Positions 8,646 to 19,275 are shown, counted from the first letter of the stretch. The stretch: 64,000 bases of DNA from Spirosoma telluris (GCA_003259005.1 QLII01000001.1:3798501-3862500), one strand, 5' to 3'. The notes: generated by a model not told the origin, from the letters alone. Program-made: numbers and translations.

Positions 8646-11600
8646 TTACTGCCCTAGTTGTAGCCTGGCATTTGTGCTAAAATTTAGTTGTTTTGCCTGA
8701 TCAAAACTTATTCTGAGTGCATTGGCCGTAAAGTTGTAAGGGACAGTCACATTATGTTTAATCTGCACGACATCGGCAGAGTTCGGTACGCGATTACACG
8801 ACCAGATCGATGGGTTAGCCCAGGAGCCTGTCTGGACCGTGTATAGAACACTGCATGTCTGGAATAAAATTGAGGTTGAAAAGGCTGAACTCTCTGTAGC
8901 TGAGCACAACATTCTAGCCTGTAGTTCATATTGTACATCGAGTGTCAAATTTGCAATGATAATACTCGTAGAAGTTAGGTTGCTAATAACAGTCCAATCG
9001 GGTGTTCCTACAATTCGGTATCTGACATCGTACAAGGTATTGGCTTCGGCATAGTAGTTAGACCAGTTCAGTTTCACGGAGTTAGATGTCTGATTACTGA
9101 GATATAACGTATTGAGCGAATAGCATGGGTACGTGGCAAACGAATTTGATGTCGAAAAATCAGAAAATCCTCCATTGCTGCATCGGCTTCTAACCTGCCA
9201 TTCGTAGCCAGTATTTGTTAATAAGCCCGTTAGAGTCGTGTTGATCGTTGTTAAATTCCCCAGCGTTATCCAGTCCGTTGCGCCTACGGGTCGGTAGCGT
9301 AAGTCGTAGTTAACATCGAGACCCATTCGATTCCAGACAAGGATAACGGAAGTAGGTTTCAGATTAGAAGTATACTGTCCGTCAGGAACTCGGCAGGAGG
9401 TTATAAAGTTTGGGCCTGCTACAAAGGCCGAATTATCGGTGGGGAACAGACCGTTCTAACCTGCCACTCATAGGATGTATTGTTGGTTAATCCAGTCAAA
9501 CTATAGCTAAAACTAGTACTCGCATCCACTAAGGACAGATTGTTGAGGGTTGTCCAGTCTACCGCGCCCACACTTCGGTAGCGTATATCAAAACGCGTAT
9601 TTGGCTCAACAAAGGCATTCCAGTTAAAACTCACCGATGTATTCGAAAGGAAGCTATATAAAGGGTTTGTTGGCGCAAAACAACCCGTTGTAAAGGTAGT
9701 ACCCGCTGTATACGTAGATTGGTTAGTAGCCGGGCAAATTGCTTTGACACGCCACTGATAAGTGGTATTGCTAGTTAGCCCGGTGAGTTCGTATACCGTA
9801 TTCGAACTGCCCGTAGCAGCAATGATATTACTGACCGTTGTCCAGTCTACACTGCTCAACGGTTTATATTGCAGTTCGAACGTAGTGCCGGGTTCAACTG
9901 CAGAGGAAGTATTCCATACCAGAGTAGCCGTCGAATTTTTGGCCGAACTGTACATATACGTGGTCGGCTGGCAACTCGGTGTAATATTGAGGGAGGCCGA
10001 AAAACCCGAATGTTCGCTTTGGGAGCAAACGCTTTCTATCTGCACTTCATAGGCTGTATTGGTTGTTAGCCCAGTCAGTGAGTACTCTTGCGTAGTTATT
10101 CCGCCAAGGGTTATCCAGTCAGGCGTGCCTATCACCCGATAACGAATCGTAAAGGTACGATCCATTTCAAAGTAGGCTGTGTACCAGTAGATCATAGCCA
10201 CAGTCGAACTAAGTTTATTGAGCCTTAACGTAGGTATAGGGCATGATTGTGTTGTAAAGGATTGTGGGCTGCTATAGTCCGTAACAAGGGTGGTTGAGCC
10301 AGGACAGGTACCCTGTACCCGCCACTCGTAGGTCGTAGAAGACGTTAGGCCTGTTAGCGAATAGTAGGTACTGGTAAGCGCATCCACCGTAGTCCAGGTC
10401 GACGCGTTCAGCGCCCGCCATTGTAAGCTGTACGTTTCAGGATTGCCAGCGAACCAGCCAAGTGAAGTCGAAGTCCGGAGAGGGCTGGTTGTATAGAGCG
10501 ATGGAACAGGACAAAGTGTAGTAAAACTTACCGGACCAACGTATGTGTCGGCATCGGTGGCCTTAATCTGCCATTCATAAGTGGTATTTACATTTAAATA
10601 AGTAAGGGTGGTGGTATTACCCTGCACGCCAGGAATCGTAGTCCAGGCGGGAGTCCCCACAATTCGGTACTGTAGGGTATAGCTGGCAATGTTGTTTCCA
10701 ATACTCCAGTTTAGTCGGGCACTCGTTCCGGTGATATTTGTGGTAGTCAGGCCATCCAGGGGTGGCGAAATCTTGATGACCACGGTTGGGCTAAGGCTCC
10801 CTGTAGTAGTGTTGGATGGCCGGATACGGTAGTAATACTTTGTGTTAAGAACAGGGGTATAGTCTATGAAGGTCGTTACGTTGGGAGCTACCCCGCTAAC
10901 AGGTACAAAATTCGAATTTGGAGAGGTGGACCGTTCAATGAAATACCCCATCTCGTTGCTGGCATTGTCCTGCCAGGTTATTATAGCAGTCGTTCCATCC
11001 TGAGTAGCCACCAGATTACTGGGTGCGCTTACGTCGGTAGCTGGCGCATCAAGTGTATAAGCCGTGTGACTTTGTCGAAGAGCAAGCCCAGCCTGCATCC
11101 GGTCATACTGGCCGGGGGTAAAATCATGCGCACACGGAAAATAATAGGACATAATGTTGGTAATGGAGGGAGAAAACGGGCTACCGTTGGCATCTCGGGC
11201 GGTGCTGCTGGGGTCATATTGTGGGCAACCGCTGGGAGAAGGATAAGTAAGGGAAGCTCCCACCATGTTGTAAGGGTCGGCGGGTGTATCGCAGATCAGA
11301 TCCCCATCTGTAGCACAGTTGGCCCCTGCTCCACGCGTAACCAACTCGGTGGTTGTTCCTGAACCCAGTGAACCATTACCTGAATTCTGTCCAAATGTAT
11401 GAATCAGATTGAAGCTGTGGCCTAACTCATGGGGAATCAGTCGATTTCCCAGATCGTTTTCCGATTCACTTCCACCTGTCAAAATAACTGAGCGAGTAGA
11501 ATACACACCATTATCCGGGTAATAGGCAAATCCACCCAATCCCGGGTTCGAGAACTGATTGACATAATACTGATTCATGGCATTATGAGCGTCATACGAA

Positions 11601-12013
11601 TCAAGCGGTTGAGAGCTATACGCATTGTACATGTCGTCGTTGTCGATGTAATCGGGCGATATCCCGGCAAAGTAAAACTGAATGCCAAAGCCGTTAAGTA
11701 GATAGTAGCTGTTGGTGCTGGCCATTACTTTATTCAGGCTACCCAGATTAAAACCACCGGAGCCATCGCTTCTTCGTATAATATGCGGTCGTATGGGAAC
11801 ATAGGTGATCGCTTGAAAGGCTGCCCCCGACGCTAATTTTTGTTGTCGGGCTGATTCAGCCTGGTTCACCAGCAATCGGGCTTTCTCCAGGGTAAGGTCT
11901 TCTGTGCCACAAAAAGGGATAACTGACGAGGGAGTTGTTTGAGCCTGTGCAGTTAGACAGAGGAAAACAAAAAAAAACAAGTAGTGCCGTGTGGAATGTA
12001 TATGTTTTTGCAT
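8646..12013 (-). CDS. Secreted metzincin protease (M43-like) with fibronectin type III repeats, frame broken once
   Basis: After joining at GGGG 9441-9444 (CCCC on the coding strand) the protein is 1122 residues. It begins with a signal peptide ending in LTAQAQ. The zinc site is HELGHSFNLIH, with Asn where many metzincins have Gly, and the Met-turn is NIMSYYF about 100 residues later. From about residue 330 there are some nine fibronectin type III-like units, each with a W-T-x-(L/I) strand and an Y-E-W-(R/Q)-(V/I) or YEVQ strand. The last 60 residues form a different module (SWANPSIWSCNRVPNSADVV) that may be a cell-surface or sorting tail. It lies convergent to the DUF1080 gene. The substrate is unknown; protein or glycoprotein degradation outside the cell is inferred. 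Confidence 0.85.
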
Positions 12014-12467
12014 AAAATGCTACTAATTAATAAATAATGATTATAAAAAAAAGGTGAAACAGTATCAATTTGTATGATTTTTCCCAAAAAATATAAAATG
12101 CAACCTTTAAGGTATTAAGGTCATATACATTGGCAATAAGCATAGCAATTAAAAGAATCGTGTAGGCTAAGTAGAGAATTCTATAGTGCCTGGACTTAAG
12201 TACTTGGGCAGATTAGATGCTATTAATTCTGTTGATTCTGTTGATTCTGTTGATCCTATTGCGTCAATTTACTGATTTTGAGTCCGGTAGAATTAAGCAA
12301 TCGCGCAAATTTAGATTCTATTGATTCTTTGGATTCTATTGCATCAATTCACTGATTTTCATTACAATAGAATCTAGGAATCAATAGAATCTAATTCAAC
12401 TTAATTCTGCGTGATTACTTAAGCGGCCCTCGGAATTTAAATTGTGTGCAGCAGCCTTACTCCCACT
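12014..12467. other. Gene-free stretch upstream of the metalloprotease
   Basis: No frame with gene-like character is seen. The first 180 bases are AT-rich and must hold the protease promoter, but I find no good -33/-7 pair. The rest holds the repeat described separately. Confidence 0.6.
12241..12393. repeat. Direct and inverted repeat of the GATTCTATTG word family
   Basis: A 40-base unit at 12241-12280 recurs at 12321-12360 with about 34 identities. In addition 12312-12341 pairs with 12365-12393 as a hairpin. The word TTGATTCTATTGATTCT is shared with the element at 24459-24533. Confidence 0.75.
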
Positions 12468-12605
12468 TTAGCAGTTCAGTCCGGCCTGACAGTCTCTCTC
12501 AATTGCAAGCCGGACGTTAACAATGATCGACCAGGTAGCATACGCCTGTATAACCGCTAGGATCAGGACTACATACGTCAGCCAAACACGCTGTATTGCT
12601 TTCAT
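12468..12605 (-). CDS. Putative 45-residue single-helix membrane protein
   Basis: An ATG-initiated frame encodes MKAIQRVWLTYVVLILAVIQ and on to a stop after 45 residues. It has a basic N-terminus, one hydrophobic helix of about 25 residues and a short polar tail with two Cys. The composition fits a small membrane protein rather than chance, but there is no family match and no clear promoter. It lies alone between murA and the metalloprotease. Confidence 0.4.
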   Translation of the reverse strand: MKAIQRVWLTYVVLILAVIQAYATWSIIVNVRLAIERDCQAGLNC

Positions 12606-12871
12606 TGGTTAAAAGAACTACTGATCGCTTAGCGTGTCATTATTAGTCAGGTATAGCCATGATTCGTCACTTATAAATAAGTAACTAATTATCAATAACT
12701 TACAATGAGTGACAATCGACTGACAATACCCGACAACGAATGACTATCTACTTAAAGCATTTAGAAGCGTAACCTTACTTAAGCTCAACCTAATACACCC
12801 CAGACTCTAATTTTATGAGAGGTGGATGTACTCTGGCAATGTAAGGGGTAGCTATTAATCCGGTAAACAAA
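12606..12871. other. Gene-free stretch between the small ORF and murA terminator
   Basis: It contains several degenerate copies of GACAAT and CGACAA words near 12710-12740 and nothing else that I can assign. Confidence 0.4.
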
Positions 12872-12900
12872 AAGCCCGGTACAGCTCTGTGCACCGGGCT
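12872..12900 (-). terminator. Terminator of murA
   Basis: An 11-base GC-rich stem (12872-12882 with 12890-12900, one mismatch) is followed on the minus strand by a T-rich stretch (TTTTTGTTTACC). It lies 20 bases after the murA stop. Confidence 0.8.
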
Positions 12901-12920
12901 CAACCCTAATTAAAATTTTA

Positions 12921-14228
12921 TTACAGCCGGATAATCTCAGCACCGATCGCGTTCAGGCGTGTGTCGATGTGTTGATAACCCCGATCAATCTGCTCGATAC
13001 TATCAATGATGCTCGTACCCTTGGCCGACATAGCTGCAATCAATAAGGCAACGCCCGCCCGAATATCTGGCGACGACATACGAATACCTTTTAAGGGAAC
13101 CTGCCGGTTTAGACCAACCACCGTAGCACGGTGAGGATCGCAGAGGATAATCTGGGCACCCATGTCGATCAGTTTATCCACAAAGAATAATCGGCTTTCG
13201 AACATTTTCTGGTGTATGAGTAGCGTCCCCTGCGCCTGGACGGCGGTTACGAGAACAATACTCAGCAAGTCGGGCGTGAAACCGGGCCAGGGAGCATCGG
13301 CAACCGTCATCATGCCGCCATCCAGAAAGCTTTCAATCTGGTAATGCTCCTGAGCGGGCACATAAATATCGTCGCCCCGGAACTCCATCTGAATACCCAA
13401 CCGTTTGAATTGATCAGGAATGATGCCTAATTCGGGAATGCGACAGTTTTTGATCGTGATTTCCGACTGAGTCATAGCCGCTAAGCCAATGAACGAGCCA
13501 ATTTCGATCATGTCGGGCAGCATAGTATGCTCGGTCCCTTTCAGTTCTGTAACGCCTTCAATCGTAAGTAAATTAGATCCTACACCGGATATTTTTGCGC
13601 CCATTGAGTTGAGCATCCGGCTCAACTGCTGAAGGTAAGGCTCACAGGCAGCATTATAAATCGTGGTGATCCCTTCGGCCATGACAGCAGCCATCAGAAT
13701 GTTGGCCGTACCCGTTACGGATGCCTCGTCGAGGAGCATATAGGCACCGCGCAGATTGCTGGCATCAACCTGATAATAGCCACCGTCGTTAGCATCGTAG
13801 TTGAACTGGGCGCCTAGTTTCTCAAAGCCTAAAAAGTGCGTATCTAACCGCCGACGGCCAATTTTATCGCCACCAGGCCGTGGAATACGTCCTTTTTTGA
13901 AACGAGCCAGCATAGGACCCAGTAGCATAACCGATCCGCGAAGAGCAGCCGCTTTGCGCTTATACGTATCGGATTCCAGATAGTCCAGATTAACGTCGCT
14001 GGCCTGAAAACGATACGAGCTTTCTCCAATCTTAGTCACCCATACGCCTAAATCACCCAGTAGATCAATAAGCTGGTTGACATCACGAATACCCGGAATA
14101 TTATGAATGATGACGGGTTCCTTGGTCAATAATACGGCGCAGAGAATTTGTAGCGCTTCGTTTTTTGCTCCCTGCGGAATAAGTTCGCCTTTAAGTTTAC
14201 GCCCGCCTGTAATTTGAAAAGATGCCAT
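12921..14228 (-). CDS. murA: UDP-N-acetylglucosamine 1-carboxyvinyltransferase
   Basis: The 435-residue protein has the MurA start GGRKLKGELIPQGAKNEALQ, with catalytic Lys22 and Asn23. It transfers enolpyruvate from phosphoenolpyruvate to UDP-GlcNAc, the first committed step of peptidoglycan synthesis, in the cytoplasm. The active-site loop reads RPGGDKIGRRRLDTH, so the usual Cys (E. coli C115) is Asp, at residue 121. This natural variant is active and is not alkylated by fosfomycin. The length is normal. Just upstream on the same strand is a DUF4290 gene, a pairing common in Bacteroidetes, separated by a repeat. Confidence 0.97.
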   Translation of the reverse strand: MASFQITGGRKLKGELIPQGAKNEALQILCAVLLTKEPVIIHNIPGIRDVNQLIDLLGDLGVWVTKIGESSYRFQASDVNLDYLESDTYKRKAAALRGSVMLLGPMLARFKKGRIPRPGGDKIGRRRLDTHFLGFEKLGAQFNYDANDGGYYQVDASNLRGAYMLLDEASVTGTANILMAAVMAEGITTIYNAACEPYLQQLSRMLNSMGAKISGVGSNLLTIEGVTELKGTEHTMLPDMIEIGSFIGLAAMTQSEITIKNCRIPELGIIPDQFKRLGIQMEFRGDDIYVPAQEHYQIESFLDGGMMTVADAPWPGFTPDLLSIVLVTAVQAQGTLLIHQKMFESRLFFVDKLIDMGAQIILCDPHRATVVGLNRQVPLKGIRMSSPDIRAGVALLIAAMSAKGTSIIDSIEQIDRGYQHIDTRLNAIGAEIIRL

Positions 14229-14230
14229 TC

Positions 14231-14349
14231 GTAAAATAATGAAGAATGTAAAATGAAGAATGATGAATATAAAATGAGTAGCGATGCCATGATCTACCTG
14301 AAGCAGTCTTCATTTTAAACCGCATGGCGGGCCAGTCTTCATTCTTCAC
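14231..14349. repeat. Imperfect hairpin of the ATGAAGAAT word family
   Basis: ATGAAGAATG words on the left (14239-14265) face CTTCATTTTA and CTTCATTCTTC on the right (14309-14347). It fills the murA-DUF4290 gap. Confidence 0.6.
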
Positions 14350-14357
14350 CAAAGGTT

Positions 14358-15218
14358 TTATCGTCTCCGACGTGGTCCGTCTGAGCTGTTATCGCGTGGT
14401 CCGCCATCGCGGTCATTACGGTTGCGGTCGTTGTTTCGGTTCGGTCCACCATTTCGGTTGCCAAAATTACGTTGCTGGCCACCATCGCGTGGTCCACCAT
14501 CGCGGTTTGGCCGTCCTCCCTGATTCGAGCCTGACCCACCATCGCGTGGTCCGCCGTTGCGATTGCCGAAATTACGCTGACCACCACCATCGCGGTTTGG
14601 GCGTCCCTGATTTGATCCTGATCCACCGTCACGGTTCCGGTCGTTGCGATACGTATTTCCGCCGATTCGCTGGGGCTGATCGCCAGTGCGCTCACGGGGA
14701 GTCGCTTCAACAAGGCCCTCTTCGCGAATAAGCTTGATATCATTGAAAAGTTTACCATTCGAGAGTTCAATCAGGCTCTGGTAAATGGTTTCGTCTTCAA
14801 CCGATTCTTTATTCCAGGCCTGATAAAACGTACGCATCAGGCGTGTCAGGTATGAAACAAAAGCCCGTCGTTCGTCGGGCTCTTCCAGAGCGGTAGCCTT
14901 TGCAATCAATAAATCTACGTTACGGCCAAAATGCTTAAACTTCAGATGGTGCGTATTGTAGGGAACCCGCTGGGGCTTTTTACCCAATGCTTCTTCAGAT
15001 GGAGGAGGATATGGACTATCAACGTCCAGCGTAAAACCAGACATAATATACAGGTCATCCCACAATTTATTGTAGTAATCCTGACCATCTTTCATGTTGG
15101 GGTGAATCTGCCGCATCAATTCGATCAGGATATGCGCATAACGGGTGCGTTTTTCCCGATCTTCGATGTTGACCATATTGTCAACCAACTTTTGGATACT
15201 ACTGCCGTATTCTTTCAA
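14358..15218 (-). CDS. DUF4290 protein with Gly/Asn/Arg-rich tail
   Basis: The folded part, about 190 residues, matches DUF4290: KEYGSSIQKLVDNM, IEDREKRTRYAHILIELMRQ and LDVDSPYPPPSEEALG. The last 95 residues are a low-complexity tail of RNRDGG, GGPRDGG and QRNFGNRNGG units, resembling RGG/RG-rich RNA-binding tails. No ATG opens the conserved part; the frame extends to a TTG at 15257, but a -7 promoter word at 15246-15253 lies inside that extension, so I prefer the TTG at 15218. DUF4290 has no established function that I know of. It sits directly before murA, so a link to the cell envelope is possible. Confidence 0.75.
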   Translation of the reverse strand: MKEYGSSIQKLVDNMVNIEDREKRTRYAHILIELMRQIHPNMKDGQDYYNKLWDDLYIMSGFTLDVDSPYPPPSEEALGKKPQRVPYNTHHLKFKHFGRNVDLLIAKATALEEPDERRAFVSYLTRLMRTFYQAWNKESVEDETIYQSLIELSNGKLFNDIKLIREEGLVEATPRERTGDQPQRIGGNTYRNDRNRDGGSGSNQGRPNRDGGGQRNFGNRNGGPRDGGSGSNQGGRPNRDGGPRDGGQQRNFGNRNGGPNRNNDRNRNDRDGGPRDNSSDGPRRRR

Positions 15219-15245
15219 GTCCTTGTCGGATTTGTGATATAGAAA

Positions 15246-15253
15246 ACAAAAGT
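15246..15253 (-). promoter_or_regulatory. -7 promoter word of the DUF4290 gene
   Basis: Minus-strand TACTTTTG fits TAnnTTTG. A weak -33 (CTTG) lies 20 bases upstream inside the neighbouring repeat. It argues for the downstream TTG start. Confidence 0.5.
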
Positions 15254-15263
15254 ACAAAGAAAG

Positions 15264-15356
15264 GGGCAGAGGGCAAGGAGCGTGGGGCAGGGCGAAGGGA
15301 TTTGTTAGGTAGATTATGTTATTTTTGCACCCTGCTCTGCGCTCCTTGCTCCATGC
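15264..15356. repeat. Imperfect hairpin of the GCAAGGAGC word family between divergent genes
   Basis: GGGCAAGGAGCGTGGGGCAG (within 15270-15295) faces CTGCTCTGCGCTCCTTGCTC (within 15332-15352). TATTTTTG at 15320-15327 in the loop is a good -7 word for the MATE gene. The right arm would form the 5' leader. Confidence 0.7.
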
Positions 15357-16728
15357 TAACGAACTTTCGCACTGAACTTTCTGATACGATTCGATTGAGC
15401 GTCCCGATTATTATTGCTCAATTAGGGGTTGTCTTGATGGGGGTTACCGATAATCTGTTTGTCGGTCGATTGCTGGGTGCTGTTTCGTTAGGAGCCGCTG
15501 GCCTGGCCAACTCCCTTTCTTTCCTGATGTCGAGCATTGGCGTTGGTGGTCTGACGGTTGTAGCAGCTCTGGTTTCGAAAGCATATCATCAACAGGATGC
15601 CGCCAGTGTTAATCGCTTATTTCGGGCAGGCTTGCGGTGGGCATCTTGCTGAGCATTGTTCTGGGAGGATTGTCGGCCCTGCTGGCTTTTTATTTTGAGC
15701 TATTCGACCAGACGCCCGAAGTAACGCGGCTGGCGCGCAATTTCATGCTCATTCTGAGTGCATCCTTACTACCCTTGATGGTATTTGTTGCCGCTCGTCA
15801 ACTTTGCGACGGCTTGCGCTATCCGCGTGTGGCTATGGCGATCACACTATCGGCTTTACTGATTAATGCCCTCTTCAATTACGTCCTGATCAAAGGAATC
15901 GGCCCCTTTCCAACCCTGGGATTGATGGGCTCTGCATTGGCTACGCTACTATCCAGGACGTTTATGGCTGGGGCTATGCTGCTTTATATCTATCGGGCTG
16001 ACCGCTTTAAGGACTACCTAACGGCTGCTTATCGTTCGTTACCAACGACGGAAGACGTTTGGTTAATTCTGCGTATTGGCATTCCCGGCGGACTCACGTT
16101 TTTCTTTGAAGTGGCCACGTTTGCGCTGGCTGTCGTTATTGTTGGGTGGTTGGGCGAAGACCGGTTAGCGGCTCACCAGATTGCTATCAATATGGCATCG
16201 GTTACCTATATGATGGCCACGGGCATTTCATCTGCGGCTGCCATTCGGGTGAGTGCCGCCGTCGGGCGTGGTAGCCGCGAGGGTATCTGGCGGGCAGGCG
16301 TAGCCGCTTTTATGTTATCAGTAAGTTTTATGGGAGTGATGGCTTTACTCTTCCTGACCGCAAACGAGTGGCTAGTCACGCTGTATATTCGGGATAACCC
16401 GGCAGTTATGGAGATAGCGGCTTCGCTGGTTATTATAGCTGGTTTCTTTCAGCTTTCCGATGGAGTGCAGGTGGTAGCCTTGGGTAGTTTACGGGGCTTA
16501 TCCGATGTAAATATTCCAACCCTTATTACCTTATTTTCTTATTGGGTAGTGGCCTTACCGCTGAGCTATGTGCTGGCTTTCCCGTTCAAAATGGATGCTA
16601 TTGGCGTCTGGATTGGCTTACTAACAGGCTTGAGTATTGCCGCCGTTCTGCTGACATGGCGGTTTTTTGGCCGGGTCAAGCGCACAGACTTTTCTACGAC
16701 AAGCGCCCCAGAAATGGTAATGCATTAA
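15353..16728 (+). CDS. MATE family multidrug/Na+ exporter, frame broken once
   Basis: One base missing in GGG 15639-15641 splits this 458-residue protein after residue 96; restoring it gives RAGLRWGILLSIVLGG. I chose the ATG at 15353 (MLTNFRTELSDTIRLSVPII), which fits MATE N-termini; the upstream part of the frame lies in a repeat. About twelve membrane helices are present, and QLGVVLMGVTDNLFVGRLLG is the typical first-helix region. MATE proteins export cationic drugs or metabolites in exchange for Na+ or H+. The stop codon lies 3 bases from the end of a convergent small gene. Confidence 0.88.
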
Positions 16729-16731
16729 GCC

Positions 16732-16971
16732 TTACTTCATCATAGCCAGCATTTCAGCGCGTGTTGGGCGGTCAGGCACCAGTTCATAAGCAATGCCGTC
16801 ACGATCAAGGTAATCCATAAAAGCGGCATACTTATCTTTTTCAACCGAAAACAAATGCCAGTTTTCGTAGGGTTCGTTAAATCGTTCCACTTCGGTTAGC
16901 GAGGCCCGTTTTTGCAGATTCTGATATTGTTTTGTTTCGAGGCTGCTTTGTTTGATGAGAAAATACCACAT
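16732..16971 (-). CDS. Hypothetical 79-residue protein
   Basis: The protein is soluble, with mixed charge (MWYFLIKQSSLETKQYQNLQ...RAEMLAMMK). It has no signal peptide, helix or known motif. It converges with the MATE gene with only 3 bases between the stops and no terminator between them. The ATG and the coding-like composition support it being real; the function is unknown. Confidence 0.5.
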   Translation of the reverse strand: MWYFLIKQSSLETKQYQNLQKRASLTEVERFNEPYENWHLFSVEKDKYAAFMDYLDRDGIAYELVPDRPTRAEMLAMMK

Positions 16972-17014
16972 AGAACTAGCGTTAAATGTTAGACTAAATT
17001 TCGTGCCGATATAA

Positions 17015-17058
17015 AAACGAAAACCCGCGCAACAGTTCGCTGAGCGGGGTTTTCGTTT
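17015..17058 (-). terminator. Terminator of prc
   Basis: A stem of 14-15 bases (17015-17028 with 17044-17058, one bulge) contains CCCGC/GCGGGG and ends in a T-run on the minus strand (GCGGGTTTTCGTTTTTAT). Confidence 0.85.
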
Positions 17059-17080
17059 AATCCAACGATTAGGATACTTA

Positions 17081-19176
17081 TTACTTATTCACGGCCAGGA
17101 TATAATCGGCTAAGACAAGACCAGCTTCATTAAGATAAAGGTCTTTTTTCTTTTTAGGCGATGGCGTTCCGGCGGTCGGCGTTCCGGTTTCATCAACTGG
17201 GGCCGATGCCTGCGATACTTTATTGGCTGCGGCCCGTTTCCGTTCGGCTTCTTCGCGTTCCTTACGCCGTTTCGACTCCTGTAGCGAGACAACCGTATTT
17301 TCTTTGGCTTTCTTAAAATCAGCTAAATCCTGTGCCAGTTGTTTCAACTCGGGATCTGACTTGAGTCGCTGATCGAAACGATCACGCAGGCGGCTTAGAA
17401 TTTTATCGTCAATACCACGCGACTGCTCATAACGGGTCGAGTTAATCTGATCCCAGGGTAAGGCGCTTGCTTGCGAACTTTCACCATACTCTTCGGCTGA
17501 GAAAGCGGATGGGAATTGAACGTCCGGTGTTACACCTTTATGTTGCGTGCTGCTACCGTTGATACGATAAAACTTCTGAATCGTCATCTTCACCTGACCT
17601 ACTTTCTCAGGCTCTTTCGGTAACCATTGGTTCAGGTCAATCAGCGTTTGTACAGTTCCTTTGCCGAAGGTTTGACCACCAACAATGATACCGCGTTTGT
17701 AATCCTGAATAGCAGCGGCAAAAATCTCAGAAGCTGATGCACTGAAGCGATTCACCAGCACAGCCAGTGGCCCGTCGTAGGTAACAGATGGGTCCGGGTC
17801 AGTGTACACTTCCGTTTCACCACTTGATTCACGCACCTGAACAACCGGTCCCTTAGGAATAAACAGACCCGTTAGGTTGATCGCTTCGGTTAAGGAACCT
17901 CCCCATCATCACGCAAGTCAATAACGATGCCTGCCACTTTCTCCGCTTTCAGCGAATCAATGAACCGTTTCACATCACTCGTTGTGCTGCTGAAGCCTTC
18001 TTCGCGTTTACGGGCACCTTCAAAATCGCGGTAGAACATAGGAATGTTGATAACGCCAATCTTAAAGGTTTTACCATTATCCGTCACTTCGATGACTTCT
18101 TTTTTCGCACGCTGTTCTTCAAGCTTGATCTTCTCGCGAACCAGCCGGATTTCTTTAGGTGGAGCCCCCGCCAGGGCATTCGGCGAAACAATCTGAATAC
18201 GAACGACAGTGCCTTTAGGGCCTTTAATGAGTTTGACAACCTCATCAACCTGCCAGTTCATGGTATTTACCATCGTGCCATTATCGCCTTGGGCCACACC
18301 CGCAATCTTATCGTTCACTTTGATCAGATTACTCTTGAAAGCTGGTCCACCGGGCAATACACTGGTTATTTTGATGTATTCACCATCTTCCTGTAACATA
18401 GCGCCAATTCCTTCCAGCGACTGACTCATTTCCTGGTTGAAGCGATCCGCATTGGTAGGCGAAAAATAGTTGGTGTGCGGGTCAAGTGCTTCAGCAAACG
18501 AGTTCATGTAAATCTGAAACACGTCGGCGCTCTTGATACGACCGTAAGCTTTATCAAGGTTGGCATAACGCTGGGTCATCGTAGCCGCAACGACACTATC
18601 TTTCCGATTGCCTAGCTTAAGTTCCAGCGCCTGGTTTTTCAGGATTTTACGCCAGAGATCGTTTTGCTCCTCGGCCGTTTTTGGCCAGGCGGCTTTCTCC
18701 CGATCGGTGTTGAAATTTTCATCTTCCGTGAAGGTAAAGGGCTTTTTTAACTGCTCTTTGATGAATTCGCTGCGCTCCTGAAAACGCTTACGAAAAATGT
18801 TATAGAGATCAAAAGCCGCAGTCAGATCACCATTCACGAGGGCGTCGTCAATCTGATAGCGGTACTTTTCAAAAGCGGCTACATCTGACGCAAGCAGATA
18901 CGTTTTGTTGCCATCAACCTCTTTCAGATAATTATCCCATACGACTGACGACAGCGAGTCGTTTAACCGCACCTTACGATAATGATACTGAGTGAGGATC
19001 TTAGCAACCAGTGCTTCGACTTTCTCCTGTGAAATAGACGGCTTCAGGTCATCAACCAGCGATGACTTAGCTAATGCCTGCTGGGACGAAACGTCACCAG
19101 TAGCACCGTTTGAGGGGGAGTCCGGCTGAAAGCTCAGCATCAGCACGGGCAATAGGGTCACCAGATACTTTTTCAT
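17081..19176 (-). CDS. prc: Tail-specific (C-terminal processing) protease, S41A, frame broken once
   Basis: Joined at CCCC 17901-17904 (a G-run on the coding strand), the protein is 698 residues, the usual length of Prc/Tsp. Restoring one base gives DLRDDGGGSLTEAINLTGLF. Order: signal peptide, helical N-terminal domain (residues 60-220), PDZ domain (about 240-330, GIGAMLQEDGEYIKITSVLPGGPA), S41 core with the serine loop VNRFSASASEIF and the lysine loop GGQTFGKGTVQ, and a C-terminal DUF3340-type region rich in Lys and Glu. It degrades or trims periplasmic proteins from their C-termini. It lies 96 bases after an FKBP isomerase gene on the same strand, separated by a repeat hairpin, so the two periplasmic quality-control genes are probably co-transcribed. 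Confidence 0.92.
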
Positions 19177-19202
19177 CTATATTACCCAGATTAATTGTGG
19201 AT

Positions 19203-19275
19203 GAGCAAATGAATGATTGAGTGAATAATTCGCGTATATGTTTATTCACTCAATCACTCATTCACAATTCACTCA
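19203..19275. repeat. Imperfect hairpin of the TGATTGAGTGAATAA word family
   Basis: AATGATTGAGTGAATAA (19212-19228) faces TTATTCACTCAATCACTCA (19242-19260), with a further CATTCACAATTCACTCA copy. It overlaps the stop codon of the FKBP gene and lies inside the FKBP-prc gap. Confidence 0.75.

Noticed and set aside
14380..14660. Short-period repeats (CCATCGCG and GGTCCGCC words) resembling a satellite or CRISPR-like array
   Set aside because: They are the codons of the Gly/Asn/Arg-rich tail of the DUF4290 protein; units are irregular and have no spacers.
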